Shown here one piece after another: positions 1-9,366 of a stretch of DNA of 35,667 nucleotides. Below the pieces are notes generated by a model. That model saw only the letters and a program-made list of their open reading frames with translations, did no database searches and had not been told where the DNA came from. The stretch comes from Streptomyces griseoaurantiacus (GTDB lineage: Bacteria; Actinomycetota; Actinomycetes; Streptomycetales; Streptomycetaceae), in assembly GCA_014656015.1 (NCBI GenBank), contig BNBP01000072.1, positions 1 to 35,667 of the forward strand. The letters are read 5' to 3'. The translations under genes were made by a program, and so were the position numbers. Each line of letters opens with the position of its first letter. Position 1 is the first letter of the stretch.

Positions 1-541
1 CGGCGGGCACCTCGGCGGCGGGCTGCGAGGCGGCCGCGGGCGCGGTCACCCGGCGGGTCGCACGGCGGCGCGGACGCGGCGGAGCGACCTCGGCGGAGGC
101 GTCGGCATCGGCCTTCGCCCCGGACTCGGCGGCCTCGGCGGCCTGCGGTGTCACCACCGTCTCGGCGGCGGCCTCGGCCCCTTCCGGGGCCCCGGAGGGT
201 GCGGACACCCTGCGGGTCGCACGGCGGCGCGCACGCGGCGGAGCGGCTTCGGCGGGCGCCTCGGTCGCGGCGGTCTCCTCCGCGGCGGCGTCGCTCACCG
301 CGGGTGTCTCCGTGCCGGCGAGGTCTGCGGCCTCCTCGGCCTCGTCCTGCGCACCGGTGGGCGCGGCGGCCGGCGTGGCCTCGGTGACCTCGGCGGTCGT
401 CTCCGTACCCGCGGCCGGCGGTCCCGCGGGGCGGGAGGCGGCGCGGCGCCGGCGGCGCGGCGGCAGTGTGTCGCTGGGGCTGCCGGAATCGCCGGAGGTG
501 GTGGTTGCGGAACCCTCGGTGGGTTCGGTCGGTTCGAGCAT
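1..541 (-). CDS. rne: Rne/Rng family ribonuclease, N-terminal fragment (gene runs off the left edge)
   Basis: Only the first 180 codons are present. They begin MLEPTEPTEGSATTTSGDSG and are rich in Ala, Glu, Pro and Arg with no folded domain. Two blocks of the form APPR-x-RRRATRRV alternate with acidic Ala/Glu stretches. This is the disordered N-terminal extension typical of Streptomyces RNase E/G, whose S1 and catalytic domains would lie beyond base 1. ATG at 541 is preceded by GGGAG about 10 nt upstream. Identification rests on this extension and on the neighbouring TIGR03936 gene, which sits next to rne in Streptomyces; no catalytic residue can be seen. Known role of the family: endonucleolytic mRNA and rRNA processing, with the Arg-rich extension thought to bind RNA or partner proteins. 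The 245-bp gap upstream (542-786) shows no convincing promoter or terminator. Confidence 0.8.
   Translation of the reverse strand, partial: MLEPTEPTEGSATTTSGDSGSPSDTLPPRRRRRAASRPAGPPAAGTETTAEVTEATPAAAPTGAQDEAEEAADLAGTETPAVSDAAAEETAATEAPAEAAPPRARRRATRRVSAPSGAPEGAEAAAETVVTPQAAEAAESGAKADADASAEVAPPRPRRRATRRVTAPAAASQPAAEVPA
48..86. repeat. 39-bp direct repeat, copy 1, inside rne
   Basis: Bases 48-86 match 207-245 at 37 of 39 positions. The repeat encodes the Arg-rich block APPRPRRRATRRV on the minus strand. It looks like an internal duplication of a basic motif rather than a mobile repeat. Confidence 0.85.
207..245. repeat. 39-bp direct repeat, copy 2, inside rne
   Basis: Second copy of the repeat at 48-86, with two mismatches. 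It encodes APPRARRRATRRV on the minus strand. Confidence 0.85.
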
Positions 542-786
542 GCGGGCGTATCTCCCGTCAGGCTTCCGGGCGCCCCGCCTGGTCCGGCAGTGCCGGTGAC
601 GTCCGCGGCTCGCGCGATGCGCGCCTGCCGCCGTCCGGGGCGCGGGCGCCGCTCGGAAGCTGTCTGTGTCCTGTCTCGCCGGTTCCGTACCCCTTTTTGT
701 GCACGGCCTGGCGAAAGTCTTGTGGTCGGTGCGCTGCCCGACCCAGGTGGCTCCCGAGTACGAGGGCGGCGCTACGACGTCCGTCC

Positions 787-1575
787 CTACGCGGAACCTT
801 CCGGCACCGGCGCCGGCGCGGCGGCTTCGGCGGCCCCCGCTGAAGCGGCCGGGGCGGCCGTGATCGCCTCGCGATCGGGCGCGAGCGGGTCGGTCACCGT
901 GCCGGTCTCTTCATCGAGCAGCCCCTGCGCCAGCCTGGTCACCGCTGCGGGGACCGGCGGCGCCAGGTCGGCCACGGCGCGGAGACCGGACAGGACGTCG
1001 TCGGGTCGTACGGCAGGCGTCACGTGCCGAACAACCAGCCGCAGTATCGCACAGGGCCGGTCGTTCGGCCTATCGGCCTGCGGAGGACACGTCTCGAGCC
1101 GCAGGACGGCCGGACGTGCGTCGAAGGTGCGCAGGCCGTTCTTCGTACGGCGCTGGACCTCGACGCTCGCGGCCGCGGTGAAGGCCGCGACCGCGCGCTC
1201 GGCGTCCCCGGGCGCCACGCCGTCCAGGCGCAGCTCCCACACGGAGGCCGTGAGCCGGTCGGCGAGGCCCGGGGTGCGGGCCTCCACCGCCTCGAGCACG
1301 TCGAGCCCGGTGGGCAGCGACACGTCGAGGAGCGCGCGCAGGGTCTCCGGGTCGCGCGGCTCGGTGAGCGCGATCTCCAGGTACTCCGCCTCACTGCCCG
1401 TGCCGGTGGGTGCGGCATTGGCGTACGACACCTTCGGGTGCGGCGTGAACCCCGCGGAGTACGCCATGGGTACCTCGGCGCGGCGCAGGGCACGCTCGAA
1501 GGCGCGCTGGAAGTCACGGTGGCTGGTGAACCGGAGGCGGCCGCGCTTGGTGTAACGCAGTCGGATGCGCTGCAC
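787..1575 (-). CDS. TIGR03936 family radical SAM-associated protein (DUF2344)
   Basis: 262 residues. The first half is conserved: QRIRLRYTKRGRLRFTSHRD, then AEVPMAYSAGFTPHPKVSYA and a GSEAEYLEI motif, the hallmark of the DUF2344/TIGR03936 family. The last 60 residues are variable and Ala/Pro-rich. There is no CxxxCxxC motif, so this is the companion rather than the radical SAM enzyme; in many bacteria it is adjacent or fused to a TIGR03960 B12-binding radical SAM protein. That partner lies at 6061-8010 here. The chosen start is GTG at 1575. A CTG at 1617 with GAAGGACTAGGA just upstream would add GKRQPEGPPPAPA, which reads like family sequence, so a CTG start is possible. The preceding gene's stop is at 1622, so the two are probably cotranscribed. 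Substrate unknown; a role in RNA or tRNA modification has been guessed for the family but is unproven. Confidence 0.85.
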   Translation of the reverse strand: MQRIRLRYTKRGRLRFTSHRDFQRAFERALRRAEVPMAYSAGFTPHPKVSYANAAPTGTGSEAEYLEIALTEPRDPETLRALLDVSLPTGLDVLEAVEARTPGLADRLTASVWELRLDGVAPGDAERAVAAFTAAASVEVQRRTKNGLRTFDARPAVLRLETCPPQADRPNDRPCAILRLVVRHVTPAVRPDDVLSGLRAVADLAPPVPAAVTRLAQGLLDEETGTVTDPLAPDREAITAAPAASAGAAEAAAPAPVPEGSA

Positions 1576-1621
1576 CGCGGGTGCGGGCGGCGGGCCTTCG
1601 GGCTGTCGCTTGCCCAGTGTC

Positions 1622-2803
1622 CTAGTCCTTCGTGAGAGCGGTCGTACTTCTCTCCAGGGTACGTGCCTCGCCGGCCCCGGGTTCCCGGCGGACCGCCTCC
1701 GGCCGCTTCCCGGGCCCGCCGAACAGGGCCCGGCGCAGGTCGGCGCGGGCCTGCCGGGCGGTGTCACGGGCCGTGGCGAGGGCGTGCCGCACCACGCGGC
1801 CCGCCCCGCGCGCGGCCTCGGCGGCGGGCCGCAGCACCCCGTCGCGCACCAGGTGTCCGAGGGGGGTGAGGACGCGCCGGTAGGTCCAGCGCGCCGGTTC
1901 GGCGACCGTCCATCGCAGGAGGGCGCGCAGGAACCGGCCCACGGCGAGCGAGACGTGTCCCGCGACGCGCCAGGCGTGACCGAGCGCGGCGGCGAGTTCA
2001 CGCCCGACGATGACGAGGGCGCGCCCCACCGGCAGCACCAGCCACCGCCACACGGCGGCGGCGGTGGCCGCGAGGGCCCGGCCCGCCGGCACCAGCACCC
2101 GGCGCCACACCGCGCGGGCGGGCAGGACGAACAGGAGCCGCCCGGTCCAGTACAGGAGGAACCCGATCCCGGCGAGAGCCTTCCTCAGCAGCCACCCCGT
2201 CCCCCGGACCCCCAGGACGAGACCGCGCCCGGCGGGCAGCAGGAGGTACCGGCCCACCCACCGTGCCGGGACGACCACCAGCCACCGCACGAGCCACGCC
2301 ACCGCGTGCCCGCACGGGGTCAGCGCCCGCGCGTACACCCACACGAGCCCGGCACCGACCCCGCGCAGCACCCACGCGATCCCCGCGCCGACGCCCCGCA
2401 GCACCCACGCGATCCCCGCGCCGATGCCCTCCAGCACCCACAGCAGCCCGGTTCCGGCACCCAGCAGCACCCATGCCGTACCCGCGCCGAGGGCGCGCAG
2501 CGCGCGGGCCGTCCCGCGCCCGGCCGGCGCGAGGACACGGCCGTACAGCCACCGGGCCGGCAGGACCAGCAGCGTCCTCGCCAACCACGCCAGCCCCGCC
2601 CCGACCGGCACCAGCACGTACCGCCACAGGGCGAGGAACGGCCACACGAACACCGCCCGCCCCACCCACGACAGGGCCCGCCCCAGCGGACGCAGCACAC
2701 TGCGGTGCAGCAGCCGGCCACCCGCGGCGAGCGCGTCCCACGCCAGGCGCAGCGGCACCACCAGCACGAACACCACGATCCGCACCGGCAGCCGCACGGC
2801 CAC
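1622..2803 (-). CDS. Multi-pass hydrophobic repeat protein of unknown function
   Basis: About 393 residues, not assigned to a named family. It is built from roughly 30-35-residue units, each a hydrophobic Val/Leu/Trp-rich segment followed by a basic turn, with recurring patterns such as LVLPARWLYGRVLAPAGRG, VVPARWVGRYLLLPAGRG, VLPARAVWRRVLVPAGRA and VAEPARWTYRRVLTPLG. A shorter 11-residue unit (GVGAGIAWVLR) is repeated in the centre. The C-terminal 80 residues are basic and soluble. The protein is probably membrane-embedded, with many short or amphipathic helices. GTG at 2803 was chosen because GAGGGA lies 9 nt upstream; the frame stays open to a TTG at 2920, but that adds only a low-complexity Gly/Pro stretch. 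It sits 159 nt after the Mrr-TerD gene (or 42 nt if TTG is used), probably in the same transcript. Confidence 0.6.
   Translation of the reverse strand: MAVRLPVRIVVFVLVVPLRLAWDALAAGGRLLHRSVLRPLGRALSWVGRAVFVWPFLALWRYVLVPVGAGLAWLARTLLVLPARWLYGRVLAPAGRGTARALRALGAGTAWVLLGAGTGLLWVLEGIGAGIAWVLRGVGAGIAWVLRGVGAGLVWVYARALTPCGHAVAWLVRWLVVVPARWVGRYLLLPAGRGLVLGVRGTGWLLRKALAGIGFLLYWTGRLLFVLPARAVWRRVLVPAGRALAATAAAVWRWLVLPVGRALVIVGRELAAALGHAWRVAGHVSLAVGRFLRALLRWTVAEPARWTYRRVLTPLGHLVRDGVLRPAAEAARGAGRVVRHALATARDTARQARADLRRALFGGPGKRPEAVRREPGAGEARTLERSTTALTKD
2361..2426. repeat. Tandem 33-bp repeat encoding an 11-residue unit
   Basis: Bases 2361-2393 and 2394-2426 are adjacent copies identical at 31 of 33 positions. 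They encode GVGAGIAWVLR twice in the hydrophobic repeat protein; diverged copies continue on either side. Copy number could vary between strains through slippage or recombination. Confidence 0.85.
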
Positions 2804-2962
2804 GACGAGACATCCCTCACCGCCCGGCGCCACCGGCTCGCGCACCGCGGGTCCGCGTCCCTCGGGCTCCCCCTCCACCGCCCGGTGCCCACCCGGTCCC
2901 CAGGCCCCTCCACCGCTCAACGCCCACTCCCCCGTTTCCCCGCCGGACCACTCATCCGCACG

Positions 2963-5077
2963 TCACTCCACGTCGATCCCGTAGTCCCGCAGCAGATCCT
3001 CCAGGCCGCCCTCGTAGCCCTTGCCGCCCAGGACGAAGTCCCAGTCGCCGCCCGGGCGGCGGCGGAAGGAGCCGAGGGTGAGGGCCGTCTCGCCGGGCCG
3101 GCCGCCGGAGACCTCCAGGCGGGCCAGTTCGCTGCGGTCCGGGTCCAGCAGGCGGATGCCGGCGTCCTGGAAGCCGGACAGGTCCGCGTGCGGGTCCGCC
3201 TCCGGGTCGACCGCGGCGACCAGCACGAGCCGGTCGGCCGGCTCCGGCAGCGCGTCGAAGGCGACCCGCAGCGCGGCCCGGTCCGGGGTGCCGGCGGGCA
3301 GCGCGCGGACGGTGCCGTCCGGGGTGCGCGGGTTGTTGAAGAAGACGAAGTGGTCGTCGCTCAGCACCCGGTTGCCGTGGCAGACGAGCGCGCACACGTC
3401 CACGGCGACACGCCCCGACCAGGTCATGCCGAGCACGTTGTAGTCCTCGGCCTCGGGCGCGGATGCCGGGGGCTCGTCACGGGGCGCGGGCACCCGGCCG
3501 GCCGCCCCGGCGGACCGCGCTCCCCCGCCGCCCCCGCCGTCGCCCAGCCGGCCCCGCAGACCGTGCCGGTGCAGCAGGTCCACCAGTTCGGGACCGGAGA
3601 CCAGCTCCAGCGGCTTGCCCTGGGCGAAGGTGTGCGAACCCGGGCCGAAGCCGGACGTCGTCACCAGGACGCCCTTGTTGGCGCCGAGCGACTGCACGGT
3701 GCCGTACAGGTCGCGGACGGCTGTCGGCGGGACCGTGTTCCGGTACCGCTTGACCTGCACCACCAGTGAGCCGCCGCGGATGGGTGTGGGGTCCAGCGCG
3801 TCGACGTCCACGCCGCCGTCGTTCGAGCGCTGTGTCGTGACCGCCTGCATGCCCATCGCCCGGAACAGCTCCGCGACCAGGGCCTCGAAGTCCAGCGGGT
3901 CCATGGCGAAGAGGTCCGGCTCCTCCTCCCCGCCGTGCGTGACGACCCCGCCGGCCACCTCCTCCGGGCGCCGGCCCGGCCGTACGGCGGCGTACTGGTC
4001 GGGGCGGGCCGAGAGCTGCCCCCGCAGCGCCTCCGTCAGGCAGTCCACCGGGCTGACCTGCTCCAGACGCAGACCGGCGAAGAGGGAACGGGGAGCCATC
4101 ACCGTGACGAGGAAGAACTCCGTGCGCCGGCCCGTCGCCGGATCGTGGTCGTCGACGAACCCGTTGAACGCCACCGACTCCAGCGCGCCGAACTCGTCCG
4201 CCGCGAACAGCTCGTGCAGCACCAGCAGCGCGCTCCGCGCGAGCACCTCCCGGTACAGCGCCCGGCGCTGGGTGACCGGCCGGGGCGTCTCCTTGTCCTG
4301 GTCGGAGCCGGGCAGGTACCGGACCAGCTTCGTCCCGGGGACGACGTCGTACCGCGGCAGCTCCCAGTCGAGCACCAGTTGCCGGGCCGCCGGGTCGTAC
4401 GCCGCCGCGATCCGGCGCGGGAACCCCTCCGGCCAGACGGCGGAGGCGTAGAGGGCGGCCGAGAAGTACTCCACGGCGGCCTGCGGGTCCGCGGCCCGCA
4501 GGGCCTGGCCCATCCGCGCGATCCCCGCGTTGTGCGCGCGGATCTCGGCGAGCCGGGCCGCCGCCCACGCGTCGTACTGCCGCCGGTACTCCGCCAGTTG
4601 GCGCTGCCGCTGGGCCTCGGCCGCCTGCGCGGCATGCCAGTCGTGCTCGAACCGGGCCCGCGCCTCGGCCTGCGCCTGCGCCCGGCGCCCCGCGCCCCAG
4701 CCGGCCCCCGCCTGGTACTGGTTCGGATCGGGCATCGCGACCGGTCGGGCCAACGGCCCCGGCGCGAACGGCTCCAGCTCCTCCGGGCGGGCCAGCGCCG
4801 CCGCGCGGAACGCCGGTGCCCGGCAGCCGGCCACCAGCAGCCCGCTCAGTTCCTCGACCCGCGCGTCCAGTTCCTCCGTACGGCGCCGCGCCTCCGCCTC
4901 ACGCTGCTGCCGGTACGCCGCCTGCTGCTCGCGCCGGCTGCGGTTCACCTCACGCTCGTACGCCCGCCGCCTGCGCTCCTCCTCCCGCTGCTGCCTGAGC
5001 TGCGCCTCCAACCCCCGCTGCTGCTGACGCTGCGCCTCGGCCCAGATCCCCGCCAATCCGCCTGAGCGACGACTCAT
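2963..5077 (-). CDS. Coiled-coil / Mrr-like restriction endonuclease / TerD-domain fusion protein
   Basis: 704 residues. Residues 1-75 are a Gln/Arg/Glu coiled coil, and a second Gln/Ala/Arg-rich helical stretch lies at about 130-190. Residues about 200-355 form a globular region I do not recognise. Residues about 393-505 are an Mrr-type nuclease domain: DPLDFEALVAELFRAMGM, SNDGGVDVDA with Asp420, then VVQVKRY with Gln441 and Lys443, giving the E...D...QxK layout of the PD-(D/E)xK fold. A Gly-rich linker (513-520) leads to a TerD-like domain (about 545-704) with SDDHFVFFNN at 573-582, the usual Ca-binding position, and a C-terminal LLRDYGIDVE. The ATG at 5077 has GGGAGGGG about 12 nt upstream. 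The domain order predicts a DNA- or nucleic-acid-cleaving stress or defence protein; no methyltransferase partner is nearby. On the minus strand a possible -10 TACAGT lies at 5151-5156, in the divergent gap shared with the lipoprotein gene. Confidence 0.82.
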   Translation of the reverse strand: MSRRSGGLAGIWAEAQRQQQRGLEAQLRQQREEERRRRAYEREVNRSRREQQAAYRQQREAEARRRTEELDARVEELSGLLVAGCRAPAFRAAALARPEELEPFAPGPLARPVAMPDPNQYQAGAGWGAGRRAQAQAEARARFEHDWHAAQAAEAQRQRQLAEYRRQYDAWAAARLAEIRAHNAGIARMGQALRAADPQAAVEYFSAALYASAVWPEGFPRRIAAAYDPAARQLVLDWELPRYDVVPGTKLVRYLPGSDQDKETPRPVTQRRALYREVLARSALLVLHELFAADEFGALESVAFNGFVDDHDPATGRRTEFFLVTVMAPRSLFAGLRLEQVSPVDCLTEALRGQLSARPDQYAAVRPGRRPEEVAGGVVTHGGEEEPDLFAMDPLDFEALVAELFRAMGMQAVTTQRSNDGGVDVDALDPTPIRGGSLVVQVKRYRNTVPPTAVRDLYGTVQSLGANKGVLVTTSGFGPGSHTFAQGKPLELVSGPELVDLLHRHGLRGRLGDGGGGGGARSAGAAGRVPAPRDEPPASAPEAEDYNVLGMTWSGRVAVDVCALVCHGNRVLSDDHFVFFNNPRTPDGTVRALPAGTPDRAALRVAFDALPEPADRLVLVAAVDPEADPHADLSGFQDAGIRLLDPDRSELARLEVSGGRPGETALTLGSFRRRPGGDWDFVLGGKGYEGGLEDLLRDYGIDVE

Positions 5078-5250
5078 CCCCTACCGGCCCCTCCCCCAGG
5101 GCCGGCACACCCCACCGACCCCGTCCCCGCAACCCGTACCAATGGGGACGACTGTAGCGCTCCCCACCGACTACCGACCCGCCCCGTGAGCCGGCCCGAC
5201 CAGCCGCTTACGCTGCCCTCCTCGTACGACGACGATCAAGGGGTGGGGCA

Positions 5251-6036
5251 GTGCGTGGAGCGACGATCCGAAGAGGGGCAAGAGGCACGGCCGTGCTGAC
5301 GCTCGCTCTCGCGACGGCCGCGTGCGGCGGCGGGGCCGGGTCCACCGGCTCCGCGCACGCCACGGCCCCCGCACGGCACCCGGCGGCGAAACCCGCGCCG
5401 CGCCCGGAGACCGGCCCGGTGCTGAGCCGGCATCAACTGCAGGCCGCCGTCATCGACAAGGGCGACCTGCCGGGGCTGTGGATCGAGGAACTCGGGAACG
5501 GCGAGGACGGCACGGAGGGCGTCGGCAACGGCGTGACCCGGCCGATCGTGGCCGACCTCACCGACCCGGCGGCCTGCGCCCCCGTGGACGGCGCGCTGTA
5601 CGGCGCCGGCCGGCACACGCCGGTGGGCAGCGTGCGGCGCACCGCCGAGGCCGGCAAAGGCCCGGCCACCTTCTCCCTGGTGTCCTACCGGCACGGCGAC
5701 GCCACCCGCACCCTCGGCGACCTCCGAGCCGCCCTGCGCGTCTGCACCGCGTTCCGCGAGAAGGGCGTGAAGGACGCGCGCCTCACGGGCGTACGCCCGG
5801 CGGACACCCCGCGCGTCTGCGACGACACGGTCTCGTTCCGCTACACCAAGGTCCTCACCGGGTCCGACGGCAAGGACATGCGGATCCCGTCCCGCCTCAC
5901 CATGTTCCGCTGCGGCTCCACCGTCGCCGCGTTCCACGCCATGACGGTGGACGGCGGCACCGCCTCCCCGGAGGTACCCGAGGATTTGCTGCGCGCTCAG
6001 GCCGGGACGCTGAAGGCGGCGGACGGCGGCTCCTAG
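5251..6036 (+). CDS. Secreted lipoprotein, function unknown
   Basis: 261 residues. A basic start (RGATIRRGARG) is followed by a hydrophobic core and ATAAC, with Cys25 the likely lipidated residue; Thr at -3 is a weak but acceptable lipobox for Streptomyces. Residues 26-55 are a Gly/Ser/Ala/Pro linker. The remaining ~200 residues form an extracytoplasmic domain with several Cys (in DPAACAPV, LRVCTAF, PRVCDDT and FRCGST), probably disulfide-paired. It resembles sensor or PknH-type extracellular domains in general style, but I cannot place it in a family. GTG at 5251 follows AAGGGG. It is transcribed divergently from the Mrr-TerD gene and converges on the radical SAM gene with 24 bp between stops and no obvious terminator. 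Confidence 0.75.
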   Translation: MRGATIRRGARGTAVLTLALATAACGGGAGSTGSAHATAPARHPAAKPAPRPETGPVLSRHQLQAAVIDKGDLPGLWIEELGNGEDGTEGVGNGVTRPIVADLTDPAACAPVDGALYGAGRHTPVGSVRRTAEAGKGPATFSLVSYRHGDATRTLGDLRAALRVCTAFREKGVKDARLTGVRPADTPRVCDDTVSFRYTKVLTGSDGKDMRIPSRLTMFRCGSTVAAFHAMTVDGGTASPEVPEDLLRAQAGTLKAADGGS

Positions 6037-6060
6037 CCACCGACCGCCCGCGCACCCGCC

Positions 6061-8010
<1,950 letters not shown>

Positions 8011-8080
8011 CGCGCGATTACCTTCGGAGAGAGGGAGATGGTGTGCCCCGGCGGAGCCGGGTGGTCGTCCAGCGTAACGC

Positions 8081-8116
8081 GGGGGCGGGGGTGCGGGAAT
8101 TCGTGCCCCCGCCCCC
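8081..8116 (-). terminator. Hairpin downstream of rodA
   Basis: An 11-bp perfect G/C stem (8081-8091 with 8106-8116) encloses a 14-nt loop containing GAATTC. It lies 50 bp after the rodA stop and before the radical SAM gene. There is no U-tract, as is common for Streptomyces terminators. Confidence 0.6.
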
Positions 8117-8166
8117 CCGCCTCGCCCGCCATCGGGCGCGGCCCCCGGCCCTGCCCAGACGCTCCG

Positions 8167-9366
8167 CTACGCCGACAGCGGCCGCTGCACCCTGATCGAC
8201 TGCAGCAGCCCCACCGCGATCCACACCGCGAACATCGACGAGCCCCCGTAGGACACGAACGGCAGCGGGAGTCCGGCGACCGGCATGATGCCCAGGGTCA
8301 TGCCCACGTTCTCGAAGGCCTGGAAGGCGAACCAGGCGATGATGCCGGCGGCGACGATCGTGCCGTAGAGCTCCGTCGTCTCGCGGGCGATGCGGCAGGC
8401 ACGCCACAGGACCACGCCGAGCAGCAGCAGTATGGCGCCGGCGCCCATGAAGCCGAGTTCCTCGCCGGCCACCGTGAAGACGAAGTCGGTCTGCTGTTCG
8501 GGGACGAACTGGCCGGTGGTCTGCGAGCCGTGGAACAGGCCCGAGCCGGTCAGTCCGCCGGAGCCGATGGCGATGCGGGCCTGGTTGGTGTTGTAGCCGA
8601 CGCCGGCCGGGTCGAGGTCGGGGTTGGCGAAGGCCGCGAAGCGGTTGATCTGGTACTCGTCGAGGATGTGGAGCTGCCACACCGCGAGGGCGCCGAGTGC
8701 GCCGACGCCCATCAGGCCGAAGATCCAGCGGTTGGAGGCGCCGGAGGCGAGCAGCACGCCCAGCACGATGATGACCATGACCATGACCGAGCCGAGGTCG
8801 GGCATGAGCAGCACGATCGCGATCGGGACGGCGGCCAGGCCGAGGGACTGCAGGACCGTGCGGTGGTCGGGGTACGGCTTGTCGCCGGCGTCGACGCGGG
8901 CGGCGAGCAGCATCGCCATGCCCAGGATGATCGTGATCTTGGTGAACTCGGAGGGCTGGAGCGAGAAGCCTCCGCCGATCACGATCCACGCGTGGGCGCC
9001 GTTGACGGTGGCGCCGAGCGGGGTGAGCACCATGAGGATCAGGAAGACCGAGATGCCGTAGAGGATCGGCACGGCGGTGCGCAGGGTGCGGTGGCCCAGC
9101 CAGACCGTGCCGATCATCAGGGCGATGCCGATGCCGGTGTTGAGCAGGTGGCGCAGGAGGAAGTAGTAGGGGTCGCCCTGGTTGATCTCGGTGCGGTTGC
9201 GGGTCGCGGAGTAGACGAGCAGCGAGCCGATCATCGAGAGCGCGACGGCGCACAGCAGTATCGGCCAGTCGAGGCGGCGGGCGAGGGAGTCGCGGGCGAA
9301 GACCCGCGTCCAGCCGGCCCGCGCGGGCCCGTATCCGGAGACGGAGAAGCTGTTGGCCCCTGTCAT
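8167..9366 (-). CDS. rodA: RodA, SEDS-family peptidoglycan glycosyltransferase
   Basis: 399 residues with about ten transmembrane helices after a 30-residue cytoplasmic N-terminus. SEDS signatures are present: GAHAWIVIGG then LQPSEFTKI, QARIAIGSGGLTGSGLF, and EQQTDFVFTVAGEELGF containing Asp294, the counterpart of the catalytic Asp. A C-terminal GLPLPFVSYGGSSM closes the family pattern. The protein polymerises lipid II glycan strands together with its class B PBP, encoded immediately upstream: the ATG overlaps the mrdA stop as ATGA (9363-9366), implying translational coupling. In Streptomyces this system builds the thick spore wall rather than driving polar tip growth. A hairpin at 8081-8116 ends the operon. 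Confidence 0.96.
   Translation of the reverse strand: MTGANSFSVSGYGPARAGWTRVFARDSLARRLDWPILLCAVALSMIGSLLVYSATRNRTEINQGDPYYFLLRHLLNTGIGIALMIGTVWLGHRTLRTAVPILYGISVFLILMVLTPLGATVNGAHAWIVIGGGFSLQPSEFTKITIILGMAMLLAARVDAGDKPYPDHRTVLQSLGLAAVPIAIVLLMPDLGSVMVMVIIVLGVLLASGASNRWIFGLMGVGALGALAVWQLHILDEYQINRFAAFANPDLDPAGVGYNTNQARIAIGSGGLTGSGLFHGSQTTGQFVPEQQTDFVFTVAGEELGFMGAGAILLLLGVVLWRACRIARETTELYGTIVAAGIIAWFAFQAFENVGMTLGIMPVAGLPLPFVSYGGSSMFAVWIAVGLLQSIRVQRPLSA

Noticed and set aside
2351..2450. Tandem repeats as a CRISPR array
   Set aside because: The units are adjacent without spacers and lie in frame within a coding sequence.
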